Notes under the pieces: generated by a model
What the model saw: the letters and a program-made list of their open reading frames with translations, nothing else
Told to the model about the DNA's origin: nothing
The model's database searches: none
In this document: positions 6,200-12,883 of the stretch, piece by piece
Numbering within the stretch: position 1 is the first letter of the stretch
How the letters are laid out: each line of letters begins with the position of its first letter
Program-made: the position numbers and the translations under genes
Origin: Candidatus Altarchaeota archaeon
GTDB taxonomy: Archaea > Altiarchaeota > Altiarchaeia > JAFGQM01
Assembly: GCA_016935655.1 (NCBI GenBank)
Contig: JAFGQM010000077.1
Coordinates: 1 to 20,941 of the forward strand
Reading direction: 5' to 3'
DNA: 20,941 nucleotides

Positions 6200-8172
6200 A
6201 GGGAGGGATTTTTATCGTCGGAATCTTGGCAGTATCGTTGTTCGCAGGCTGCCTGGCCGAACCGACAAATGAGACTATAGTCGCCAAATTTTTCACCATT
6301 GAGGACTGCCGCCAGTGCAACCAGGAAAGGGCTTTCCTTTATTCTCTGGCGGATGAGTATCCATGGTTCGATTTCATCGAGTACAATGTAACCAACAATA
6401 CTTATAATACGGAACTTTTGAAGAACCTCTCCTCCAATCTCGGATTCTCCCAGCATTTTTTCCCAATTCTCGTCGTCGACAGGAATTACCAGGTCGGCTT
6501 CGACAGCCCTGACAAGATTGGGATGAATGTAAGGGTCATTGTCGAACAGGCTTACAAGCGTTTGACTGGACCGCCCAAACCCCCTGGCCCTCTAGAGAAA
6601 CCTGAGGAAAAGGTTGTTTTAATGCAGTTCTGGAGGCCGGGTTGTCCGCATTGCGCTCAGGAACAGGATGAGCTCTTCCCTTATCTGATGGGGAAATACC
6701 CAGATCTTGTGATACGTGCCTACGATGTTTACAACAATCTCTCTGCACGGGAGCTTTACTTCAATCTTTCCGAGCGCCTCAACTTCAATCCCAGTTCCGT
6801 TCCCGCCACGGTGGTGGGTGATGAGTATTACATAGGTTACGGCGCCCTTGAAACCACGGGTAGGACTATCGAGGATATGGTAATCAAGGCCTATGCATCG
6901 CTCCAGCGAGACAATGAAACAAATCAGACAGATGAAACAGTGGAGGACGACAGTTTCGTAGTCGACACGCCCTTTGGCAGGGTAGACTTGAGGGAGATGG
7001 GGGTACCCCTTTCTACCGTCGTCATAGGCCTGATTGACGGTTTCAATCCTTGCGCCTTCTTTGTCTTAACTATGCTACTTTCCCTCTTGGTCTATGCGAA
7101 ATCCAGAAAGCGCATGCTGATCATCGGCCTGACCTTTGTATTCATCTCAGGGTTCGTATACTTCCTTTTCATGACAGCTATGTATAGCGCCATAAAATCA
7201 CTAAATGAGATTAAACTACTGGCGATAATCGGTGGTGTAATAGCCCTTACGATGGGCGTTATAAACCTAAAGGACTTCTTCTTTTTTAAGAAGGGCGTGT
7301 CCCTAACAATATCCGAAGATAAAAAACCCAAGCTATACAAGAGGATGAGGGGGCTATTGAAGGCAGAAAGCTTTATAGCGCTTATTGTTGGCACGATAGT
7401 CCTTGCCTTTGTTGTAAATAGTTATGAGCTTATCTGTACGGCGGGACTTCCCCTCGTGTATGGGAACCTGCTAAACGCCCAGCAAGTGGATTTCCTGACC
7501 AGCATAATGTATCTTGTCCTCTACAATTTCTTCTATGTCATACCCCTGCTGGCGATAGTCCTCTTTTTTGTGAAGAGTCTGGGCGGGATGAAAATGACGC
7601 AGGAGCAGGGAGAGCTTCTAAAGGCCATATCTGGCTTTATGATGCTTGGATTTGGCATAATACTGATTACCGACCCCATAATACTACAAAACATATTTAT
7701 TACTGCCGGTGTAATAGGTTCAGCCGTACTGCTGAGCTTCTTGCTCCATATTGCAAAGAGGAGCTCCAAAGCAGTTTCAGTACAGTATCCCACTGAACGG
7801 AGGGTTATTGTCTACATTGTAGCAATCTTATTCGTAATCAATGGGGTGATCCTCGCTTTTTTATCGTTCCAGTCCCTACTGGAAGCGGAGTGGAATTCCC
7901 TAAGTCCTACGATAACATCCTTGGCCATGCTTTCTATCCTGGGCTCTGCCACATCTATACTTTTTGCATACGGCCTGCTTCGTAGGCGGGATTGGGCGTA
8001 TGGGCTATTTATGACAGTTTGTGTAGTCCTCCTACTGACAACTCTGTTGAGGTTATGGCTCATCAGCATCATCTATCTAATAGCGCTACTTTTATTCGCT
8101 CTTTCGTACAATAACAAAGCTAAAAAAACGGGGGCTGGGAATGGGACTACCAAAGAATCTGCGGTACACTGA
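6196..8172 (+). CDS. Lipoprotein with two thioredoxin domains fused to a CcdA/DsbD-like membrane domain
   Basis: Likely a transmembrane thiol-disulfide exchanger. The 658-residue protein starts with a lipobox signal (SLFAGC, Cys19). Two extracytoplasmic thioredoxin-like domains follow: about 28-124 with CRQC (Cys38/41) and a cis-Pro-like FP at 89-90, and about 137-235 with CPHC (Cys150/153) and the VPA cis-Pro at 202-204. The membrane part (about 270-520) carries the two CcdA/DsbD signature Cys, in GFNPCAFFVLTMLLSLL (Cys286) and ELICTAGLPLVY (Cys414). A further three- to four-helix module (about 535-637) with no Cys pair ends the protein. In the CcdA/DsbD family the membrane Cys pair carries electrons from a cytoplasmic thiol donor to outside thioredoxin-fold partners. 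Having both outside domains on the same chain in an archaeon is unusual. Its end overlaps the gcvH-like gene by 32 bases. Confidence 0.92.
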   Translation: MKGGIFIVGILAVSLFAGCLAEPTNETIVAKFFTIEDCRQCNQERAFLYSLADEYPWFDFIEYNVTNNTYNTELLKNLSSNLGFSQHFFPILVVDRNYQVGFDSPDKIGMNVRVIVEQAYKRLTGPPKPPGPLEKPEEKVVLMQFWRPGCPHCAQEQDELFPYLMGKYPDLVIRAYDVYNNLSARELYFNLSERLNFNPSSVPATVVGDEYYIGYGALETTGRTIEDMVIKAYASLQRDNETNQTDETVEDDSFVVDTPFGRVDLREMGVPLSTVVIGLIDGFNPCAFFVLTMLLSLLVYAKSRKRMLIIGLTFVFISGFVYFLFMTAMYSAIKSLNEIKLLAIIGGVIALTMGVINLKDFFFFKKGVSLTISEDKKPKLYKRMRGLLKAESFIALIVGTIVLAFVVNSYELICTAGLPLVYGNLLNAQQVDFLTSIMYLVLYNFFYVIPLLAIVLFFVKSLGGMKMTQEQGELLKAISGFMMLGFGIILITDPIILQNIFITAGVIGSAVLLSFLLHIAKRSSKAVSVQYPTERRVIVYIVAILFVINGVILAFLSFQSLLEAEWNSLSPTITSLAMLSILGSATSILFAYGLLRRRDWAYGLFMTVCVVLLLTTLLRLWLISIIYLIALLLFALSYNNKAKKTGAGNGTTKESAVH

Positions 8173-8524
8173 GCATGTCTGGGTAAAAGTCGAAGGCAAC
8201 ACTGCTGTTTTGGGGGTCACCGACTACGGACTGCAGCAGATCAAGGAGATAGTGTTCATAGACCTTCCAAAAAAGGGGCAAATGTTAAGGAAAGGCGAAA
8301 GCTTTACAGTCCTGGAATCGGTGAAATGGAGCGGCCATATCAACTCGCCGATAAGCGGGGAGGTTGTGGAGGTCAATGAAGGCTTGTTCGACGAGCCCGA
8401 GAGGCTCAACAAGGACCCGCATGGATCTTGGATATGCAAAGTTAAGATTTCGGATCCCGATGAGCTCAAGTGCCTTATGGATTCGGAGGCTGCCGAGAAG
8501 TGGGTCAAGGAGAACCTAGGATGA
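8141..8524 (+). CDS. gcvH: GcvH-like lipoyl carrier protein
   Basis: The 127-residue protein has the H-protein fold from its first residues (MGLPKNLRYTEHVWVKVEGN, VLGVTDYGLQQIKEIVFIDL). It includes the lipoylation hairpin ESVKWSGHINSPISGEVVEV with the acceptor Lys62, and the usual C-terminal helix (EAAEKWVKENLG). Length matches GcvH. The start at 8141 fits the family N-terminus exactly even though it overlaps the preceding gene by 32 bases, and a purine-rich GGGGCTGGGA lies just ahead. The classic role is the aminomethyl shuttle of the glycine cleavage system, but no gcvT or gcvP is visible. The neighbours are a disulfide-reductase-like flavoprotein, an AhpD-like protein, lipA and a lipoate ligase, so a thiol carrier role (compare the lipoate-binding LbpA proteins of sulfur oxidisers) is plausible. 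It joins the next gene by ATGA. Confidence 0.92.
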   Translation: MGLPKNLRYTEHVWVKVEGNTAVLGVTDYGLQQIKEIVFIDLPKKGQMLRKGESFTVLESVKWSGHINSPISGEVVEVNEGLFDEPERLNKDPHGSWICKVKISDPDELKCLMDSEAAEKWVKENLG

Positions 8525-9732
8525 GAATAGTGATAGTCGGGTGCGGGGATGCCGGGTTGAGCGCTGCCTTCGCGGCTGCACGACAGGACCCGACTGCCGA
8601 GATAACCGTGATATCCGAAGAGGAGAAATATTACCCCAGATGCCCTCTGCCCTACCTCATCGGCGGCAACCTCAGCGAGAAGGACCTTATAAAGGATTTG
8701 GACCTAATGTTTAAGGGGACTAGGATAAAACTGGTCATCGACCATGCTGTCCGGCTCTCGAAGGACTCGATCGAGTGTGAGGACAACACAATCCCCTTCA
8801 ACCGCGCTGTCGTGGCCACTGGCGGGCACGCGTCGCAGATTCCTGGATCGCTGGCTCTGAGGACGCTCAAAGATGCGAGGGATATACAAAGGCTTGCCAA
8901 GGATGCGAAGGAGATAGTAATCGTCGGCGGCGGCATGCTCGGGTGCGAGCTGGCCGATATGCTGGGGGGGACCATTGTCGAAAAGGATGACAGGATACTG
9001 CCCAACTTCGACAGGGAGTTCGCAGATGTCATCGCAGCAAATTTGAAGGCCAAGGGCGTCAAGATCTCGACTGGTACTAAAGAGATTCCCGAATCAGACC
9101 TGGTCATAAGCTGCATCGGTGTAGAGCCTAACTTGGAACTGGCCAGAAACAGTGGGATAAAGGCTAGCAGTTTCGGGATGATTGTCGGTGACCACCTACA
9201 GACGAACAGGAGGAACGTCTATGCAGCCGGTGACTGTATCGAGGAGTGGTGCTTCATATCAAAGCAGCCCATGCACTCCTATCTAGGCCCACAGGCTGAG
9301 AGGGAGGGCGTCATAGCCGGCGTGAATGCGGCCGGAGGGGATATGGCGTACCTCGGCTCCTTAAATGCTGTTGCCGCCAAGATAGGGGAGGTCGAGATAG
9401 GGCGTACTGGCATGTCATCTGCTGATGCGGAGAGGCATGGAATTAAGACGGTCGTCGGCAGGATAGACACGAAGACCAAGCCCGAGTATGAAAGGACCGC
9501 AAGGGAATTGATGATAAAGATGGTCTTCAAGAACCGAAGGCTCATCGGGTGCCAGGCGCTCGGCGGCGAGGGTGTGGACGGGATAATAAACCTCGCTTCA
9601 TATGCGATACAGCACCATGCCTCGATAGACGACCTCATGAGCCTTGGCTACTGTTTCTCCCCGCCGATTTGTTCGGCCCCAAATCCGATTGTTTTATGTG
9701 CTGAGAACGCTAAAAGGAGGATGACAAGATGA
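8521..9732 (+). CDS. FAD/NAD(P)-dependent disulfide oxidoreductase (CoA-disulfide reductase/NADH oxidase family)
   Basis: The 403-residue flavoprotein has an N-terminal FAD Rossmann motif (VGCGDAG, 6-12), a single redox Cys41 in YYPRCPLPYLIGG at the position of the active Cys of CoA-disulfide reductases, an NAD(P) motif GGGMLGCE (136-143) followed by an acidic residue (VEKDD) that favours NADH, the FAD-binding AAGDC (237-239), and a C-terminal dimerisation domain. The C-terminus is Cys-rich (Cys378, 384 and 393, in GYCFSPPICSAPNP and VLCAENA). It lacks the paired CxxxxC of dihydrolipoamide dehydrogenase. Family members reduce CoA disulfide, persulfides, oxygen or other disulfides. The gene sits between a lipoyl carrier and an AhpD-like protein, so I infer it supplies electrons to the lipoyl disulfide or another small disulfide. 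The ATG at 8521 matches the start of the FAD fold and overlaps the upstream stop by ATGA. Confidence 0.88.
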   Translation: MRIVIVGCGDAGLSAAFAAARQDPTAEITVISEEEKYYPRCPLPYLIGGNLSEKDLIKDLDLMFKGTRIKLVIDHAVRLSKDSIECEDNTIPFNRAVVATGGHASQIPGSLALRTLKDARDIQRLAKDAKEIVIVGGGMLGCELADMLGGTIVEKDDRILPNFDREFADVIAANLKAKGVKISTGTKEIPESDLVISCIGVEPNLELARNSGIKASSFGMIVGDHLQTNRRNVYAAGDCIEEWCFISKQPMHSYLGPQAEREGVIAGVNAAGGDMAYLGSLNAVAAKIGEVEIGRTGMSSADAERHGIKTVVGRIDTKTKPEYERTARELMIKMVFKNRRLIGCQALGGEGVDGIINLASYAIQHHASIDDLMSLGYCFSPPICSAPNPIVLCAENAKRRMTR

Positions 9733-10067
9733 CTGAAATGCAAAAGAAATTGGATGAGGCGCATGCCCTCGTGGAAAGGGTAGGCAACGAGTACCCTGCA
9801 CAGGCCGGCAGGTTTATGAATTTCCTCAGGAAGGTGAGTGAGGAGGGGGCACTAGATGTTAAGACAAAGGAGCTAATTTCGGTAGCACTTTCAGTGGCTG
9901 CCAAGTGCGATTGGTGCATAGCGCTTCATGTTAAGAATGCCCTGGCTACTGGAACCACAAAGGATGAGATAATGGAGGCTTGTTTCATGGCTGTGTCGAT
10001 GTGTGGCGGTCCTGCACTGATGTATACGCAGCAGGTAATGAAGGCCCTAGATGAATTCCATAAGTAA
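9729..10067 (+). CDS. AhpD-like carboxymuconolactone decarboxylase family protein with CxxC
   Basis: The 112-residue all-helical protein has the AhpD signature KCDWCIALHVKNAL, with Cys60, Cys63 and His67, and an upstream Glu48 in KTKELISVALS. It is the length of single-domain members of the family. In Mycobacterium, AhpD takes electrons from a lipoylated protein and dihydrolipoamide dehydrogenase and passes them to a peroxiredoxin. Here the gene sits directly after a lipoyl carrier and a disulfide-reductase-like flavoprotein, an arrangement that recalls that chain; no peroxiredoxin gene is in the window. It starts with an ATGA overlap (9729-9732) and its end overlaps lipA by 17 bases. Some family members act in other pathways, but the intact CxxC...H favours thiol redox. 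Confidence 0.9.
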   Translation: MTEMQKKLDEAHALVERVGNEYPAQAGRFMNFLRKVSEEGALDVKTKELISVALSVAAKCDWCIALHVKNALATGTTKDEIMEACFMAVSMCGGPALMYTQQVMKALDEFHK

Positions 10068-10890
10068 ACCTTCCTGGCTCAGAGTCCCCTTACCTGGTGG
10101 TGAGGAATACTTCAGGCTGGCCAGATTGTTGAGGGATTCCAATCTGCACACAGTCTGCCAGGAGGCCAACTGTCCCAATATCGGACACTGTTTCTCTAGG
10201 AGGACCGCAACATTCATGATATCGGGCGATGTCTGCACACGGAACTGCAGATACTGTGATGTTAAACATGGGATTCCATCCAATCTGGATTTGGTCGAGC
10301 CACGACGTGTTGCACGCGCGGTTAGGCAACTGGACTTACACTACGTTGTCGTTACCTCTGTCACACGAGACGACCTCCATGACGGAGGAGCGGGTGCATT
10401 CGCCCGTACTATAGAGGAGATCAGGCTCTTGAACCCAGATTGCAGGGTCGAAGTACTGATACCGGACTTCAATGGTGACAAAAGTGCTCTACAAACAGTC
10501 CTAGATGCGCGCCCTGACGTGCTAAACCACAACATCGAGGTTGTTAAGAGGTTGTTCCCCATTGCTCGCATAGGCGGGGATTATGAGCGCTCCTTAAACC
10601 TTCTCAAGGCTGCAAAGAATCATGCCGTAACCAAGAGCGGTTTCATGGTCGGGCTCGGGGAGACGTTGGATGAAATTGGACAGACGATGGAAGACCTATG
10701 TAGTGTAGCTGATATCTTGACGATCGGCCAGTACCTTAAACCATCCAAAGACCACATGGATGTAATCAGGTATTATACCCCAGGAGAGTTTAAGGAGTTT
10801 AAGGAGATCGGCCTGAACATGGGTTTCAAGCATATCGAGTCAGGGCCCCTGGTTAGGAGCTCTTATCATGCGCATGAATATGGAATTTAG
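10051..10890 (+). CDS. lipA: Lipoyl synthase (radical SAM)
   Basis: Inserts two sulfurs into protein-bound octanoyl chains to give lipoyl groups. The 279-residue protein has both iron-sulfur signatures: the auxiliary cluster motif Cys36-x4-Cys41-x5-Cys47 (TVCQEANCPNIGHC) and the radical SAM motif Cys62-x3-Cys66-x2-Cys69 (CTRNCRYC), plus the C-terminal RSSY (269-272) that completes the auxiliary cluster. MNSISKPSWLRVPLPGGEEY matches the normal LipA start, so the ATG at 10051 is right despite the 17-base overlap with the gene before. It is slightly shorter than E. coli LipA (321). It is a one-piece LipA rather than the LipS1/LipS2 pair used by many archaea. It overlaps the ligase gene by up to 23 bases. 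Confidence 0.95.
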   Translation: MNSISKPSWLRVPLPGGEEYFRLARLLRDSNLHTVCQEANCPNIGHCFSRRTATFMISGDVCTRNCRYCDVKHGIPSNLDLVEPRRVARAVRQLDLHYVVVTSVTRDDLHDGGAGAFARTIEEIRLLNPDCRVEVLIPDFNGDKSALQTVLDARPDVLNHNIEVVKRLFPIARIGGDYERSLNLLKAAKNHAVTKSGFMVGLGETLDEIGQTMEDLCSVADILTIGQYLKPSKDHMDVIRYYTPGEFKEFKEIGLNMGFKHIESGPLVRSSYHAHEYGI

Positions 10891-11623
10891 ATTACTGCTC
10901 AGCGGGGAAAACTCAGCAGCGATGAACATGGCGATAGACGAAGCCGTAATGCGCGCACAGATACCGACCCTGCGCCTCTACGGCTGGCGCCCTTCAGCGG
11001 TTTCAATAGGATATTTCCAGGGGATCGAGCAGGAGGTCGATGCCGGGATGTGCAAAAAACTCGGCGTGGACATCGTCAGGAGGATGACCGGGGGCGGGGC
11101 AGTCTTCCACGATAAAGAGATCACCTATAGCTTTTTTGTCTCTGAGGACTCAGACCTGGTGTCTAGGGACATCCTTAAATCCTATGGACAGATATGTAAT
11201 GGCATAGTACTGGGTTTAAGGAGACTTGGGTTATCCCCTGAATTCAAGCCCATAAACGACATAATAGTCAACGGGCAAAAGATATCAGGCAATGCACAGA
11301 CCCGCAAGGACGGCATGATACTGCAGCACGGGACGGTGCTGCTGGAAGTCGATGTCAAAAAGATGTTCTCCCTCCTTAAGGTCCCGGACGAGAAGATAAG
11401 GGACAAGATGATTGCTGCTGCCGAGGACAGGGTGACCTCCTTAAACGATGAGCTGCGCGCGGCCATTGATACTGAAAAAGTAAATGAAGCCCTGGTCCTT
11501 GGGTTTAAGGAAGCATTGAATCTGACCCCGAAGCCAGGCATGCTGTCCGAATCAGAAAAGAGAGAAGCGGAAAACCTATGCAAGACAAAGTATTCAACTA
11601 GAGAATGGAGCTACATGAGGTAG
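10868..11623 (+). CDS. lplA: Lipoate-protein ligase, catalytic subunit
   Basis: Activates lipoate (or octanoate) with ATP and attaches it to the carrier lysine. The 251-residue protein has the biotin/lipoate-ligase fold with IVRRMTGGGAVFHDKEITYS (69-88), the catalytic Lys138 in NDIIVNGQKISGNAQTRKDG, and QHGTVLLEVDV. It resembles Thermoplasma LplA throughout, including LKVPDEKIRDK and the end KYSTREW. As in Thermoplasma, the accessory domain is a separate gene that follows with a 19-base overlap. The N-terminus offers ATGs at 10868, 10874 and 10880; the last (MEFRLLLSG) fits the family best, so the true start may be 10880. The target is almost certainly the GcvH-like protein of the same operon. 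Confidence 0.94.
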   Translation: MRMNMEFRLLLSGENSAAMNMAIDEAVMRAQIPTLRLYGWRPSAVSIGYFQGIEQEVDAGMCKKLGVDIVRRMTGGGAVFHDKEITYSFFVSEDSDLVSRDILKSYGQICNGIVLGLRRLGLSPEFKPINDIIVNGQKISGNAQTRKDGMILQHGTVLLEVDVKKMFSLLKVPDEKIRDKMIAAAEDRVTSLNDELRAAIDTEKVNEALVLGFKEALNLTPKPGMLSESEKREAENLCKTKYSTREWSYMR

Positions 11624-11883
11624 ACCACAAGGTGCCTAATGGCAAACTTATCCGAATAAAAGCTGCGCTCATGGGCAATTCCATCCAACAAATCACCATC
11701 ACTGGCGACTTCTTCCTCCATCCCGAAGAGCGGATAGTTGAACTGGAGAGGGTTCTTGTCGGATATGAAGTTGATGAGAGGAAAATTACATCCATAACAA
11801 ATCGCATCCTTTCAGGCACTACAATGGTCGGGATTTCATCCAATGAGCTGACGAAGGCGATAATGAAACTGAGATCCATTTAA
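11605..11883 (+). CDS. lplB: Lipoate-protein ligase accessory subunit (LplB/CTD)
   Basis: The 92-residue protein matches the detached C-terminal domain of bipartite archaeal lipoate ligases: VPNGKLIRIKAALMGNSIQQ, then ITITGDFFLHPEERIVELER. In Thermoplasma this subunit is needed for the adenylation half-reaction. The ATG at 11605 lies inside the end of lplA (19-base overlap), so the subunits are probably made in a fixed ratio by coupled translation. It ends the run of eight overlapping genes that began at 5612. Confidence 0.9.
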   Translation: MELHEVDHKVPNGKLIRIKAALMGNSIQQITITGDFFLHPEERIVELERVLVGYEVDERKITSITNRILSGTTMVGISSNELTKAIMKLRSI

Positions 11884-11913
11884 TAATACCCACACATAAT
11901 AATAAGATTGAAA

Positions 11914-12144
11914 ATGCCAGTCAAAGCAATCAGGGTTGGGAAGACCGAGAAGACGCAAAGGGTTTTGGAGGGCTTATTCAAGCTATTCGAAAAGGAGAAA
12001 CTTTCTTTGCCCGAAGCGGTTTACGTAGCCCAGGTCATAAACAGGGTCGTAGACAAACGGCTTAAGGACACTAAGTCCAAGGTCGTAATCAGACCCAAAG
12101 AGTCTCCAAAGCCCCAAAAATCTAAAAAAACCAAGAAGAAGTGA
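11914..12144 (+). CDS. Small Lys-rich protein, function unknown
   Basis: Unrecognised, 76 residues from ATG (a TTG two codons earlier at 11908 is also possible). The middle is predicted helical (RVLEGLFKLFEKEKLSLPEA, VYVAQVINRVVDKRLKD), and the tail is a run of Lys, Pro and Ser (PKPQKSKKTKKK) typical of disordered nucleic-acid-associated proteins. It lies 30 bases after lplB and may be read through from that operon; the gap is AT-rich, so its own promoter is also possible. No motif suggests a link to lipoate. Confidence 0.65.
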   Translation: MPVKAIRVGKTEKTQRVLEGLFKLFEKEKLSLPEAVYVAQVINRVVDKRLKDTKSKVVIRPKESPKPQKSKKTKKK

Positions 12145-12386
12145 GCCTTGCCCTGACTGGGAGAGGTTAATGAGGGCAGCCCCATTCGTTCCCCTATAGT
12201 CGGTTGCCACGGCGCAGCAGATTCAGGACTCTGGACCCAAGACAGAATTAGAGCGCCTCGGGCAGGACGTAAGTAAAAAGTCTTCGGTCTTGGGTCCTGG
12301 CGAGAGGCGGACCAGTTGTCTGTCTGCAGTCCTCTCTTGGGGCTGTGCGTGTTCTTGAAAATATTACTAGGTTGTTAGTAGAAGTG
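12145..12386. other. GC-rich intergenic stretch with strong self-complementarity (candidate structured RNA)
   Basis: I see no convincing gene in these 242 bases. On the + strand several helices can form: CAGCCCCA (12177-12184) with TGGGGCTG (12338-12345); GAGAGG (12302-12307) with CCTCTC (12331-12336); CAGGA (12224-12228) with TCCTG (12295-12299); and a 15-bp arm with one mismatch, 12233-12247 with 12283-12297, whose loop holds most of the left copy of the tRNA-derived direct repeat. The layout is tRNA-like, with a CTCTGGA loop (12229-12235) as in tRNA-Gln(CUG), but the D and T regions are too long and no canonical splice motif was found. It may be a broken or multi-intron tRNA, or another small RNA. 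Confidence 0.35.
12234..12268. repeat. Direct repeat, left copy (tRNA-Asn 3'-end duplicate, att-like)
   Basis: Matches 12884-12918 at 34 of 35 positions, the last 29 exactly. It contains 15 bases of the 3' end of the tRNA-Asn gene plus 20 bases of its downstream flank, but no tRNA body follows. This is the pattern left by integration at a tRNA 3' end. Confidence 0.85.
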
Positions 12387-12617
12387 CTACCTCTTTCTAA
12401 GAAACCTAAAGTACTCTTCTCGTTCGAGCTCAATTTCCCTCAAAATCTTCCCAAGAAGAACGGGGCCGACGTCTTCGCCACCGTGAAAGGGAATAGAGGT
12501 AGTCCTTCCATCCTTGTGCTTATAGAACACATGACTGCCTCTCTGTCGGATTGGGGCAAAACCGAGATTGAAAAGAAGCTTCTCCAGCCTTTGTGGGCGA
12601 ATCGGCGTAAGTTTCAT
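12387..12617 (-). CDS. hicA: HicA-family toxin (mRNA interferase)
   Basis: The 76-residue protein is a small dsRBD-like fold with the conserved catalytic His29 in QRGSHVFYKHKDGRTTSIPF and the family tail VLLGKILREIEL. HicA toxins cleave mRNA and are held inactive by HicB. Its start overlaps the hicB stop by ATGA (12614-12617). Gene order is antitoxin first, the reverse of E. coli hicAB but common elsewhere. It lies inside the repeat-bounded islet next to tRNA-Asn. Type II toxin-antitoxin pairs of this kind are often horizontally acquired. Confidence 0.93.
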   Translation of the reverse strand: MKLTPIRPQRLEKLLFNLGFAPIRQRGSHVFYKHKDGRTTSIPFHGGEDVGPVLLGKILREIELEREEYFRFLRKR

Positions 12618-12829
12618 GCAGGAACTTCAACTTGTTGGACACCTACAAACTTTGGCATGTCCTCTCCAATGCCTTCTTCTAGGCACAAAGATATGACCTC
12701 TTGCATCCTCTTCATTAGCTCATCGATTGTCTTACCTTGGCTGTGGCAGCCGGATATACCCGAGACCTCTCCGACATACATCCCGGTATCGTTGTCCTTC
12801 TCTATGATGACGGTATAACTTCTTTTCAT
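12614..12829 (-). CDS. hicB: HicB-family antitoxin
   Basis: The 71-residue protein has the partial RNase H-like HicB fold: YTVIIEKDNDTGMYVGEVSG, ISGCHSQGKTIDELMKRMQE, VISLCLEEG. It lacks the extra C-terminal DNA-binding domain of longer HicB proteins, so it may repress its promoter weakly or not at all. It is the first gene of the two-gene islet. The upstream 54 bases to the direct repeat are AT-rich enough for a promoter (TTATTTTTC on the - strand near 12853-12861), but the match is poor. Confidence 0.93.
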   Translation of the reverse strand: MKRSYTVIIEKDNDTGMYVGEVSGISGCHSQGKTIDELMKRMQEVISLCLEEGIGEDMPKFVGVQQVEVPA

Positions 12830-12883
12830 ATTTAGGTTAGAGCAATAAGGAAGAAAAATAAGCCCTCAGCGCGCAAGACCGAA

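Noticed and set aside
8141..8524. Glycine cleavage system as the definite role of the H-protein-like gene
   Set aside because: No gcvT or gcvP gene is in the window and all adjacent genes are thiol-redox or lipoate genes; it is kept as an alternative, not as the call.
8521..9732. Dihydrolipoamide dehydrogenase
   Set aside because: The paired-Cys CxxxxC redox motif is absent; the single Cys41 and overall layout match the CoA-disulfide reductase/NADH oxidase group.
12302..12336. A splice (bulge-helix-bulge) motif in the T-arm-like hairpin of the structured region
   Set aside because: The bulges lie on the 5' side of the central helix on both strands (GGC and CA), opposite to a canonical archaeal splice motif, and one bulge is only 2 nt.
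12345..12818. 157-residue + strand open frame across the islet
   Set aside because: It is antisense to hicA and hicB, both of which match known families strongly; its translation resembles nothing.
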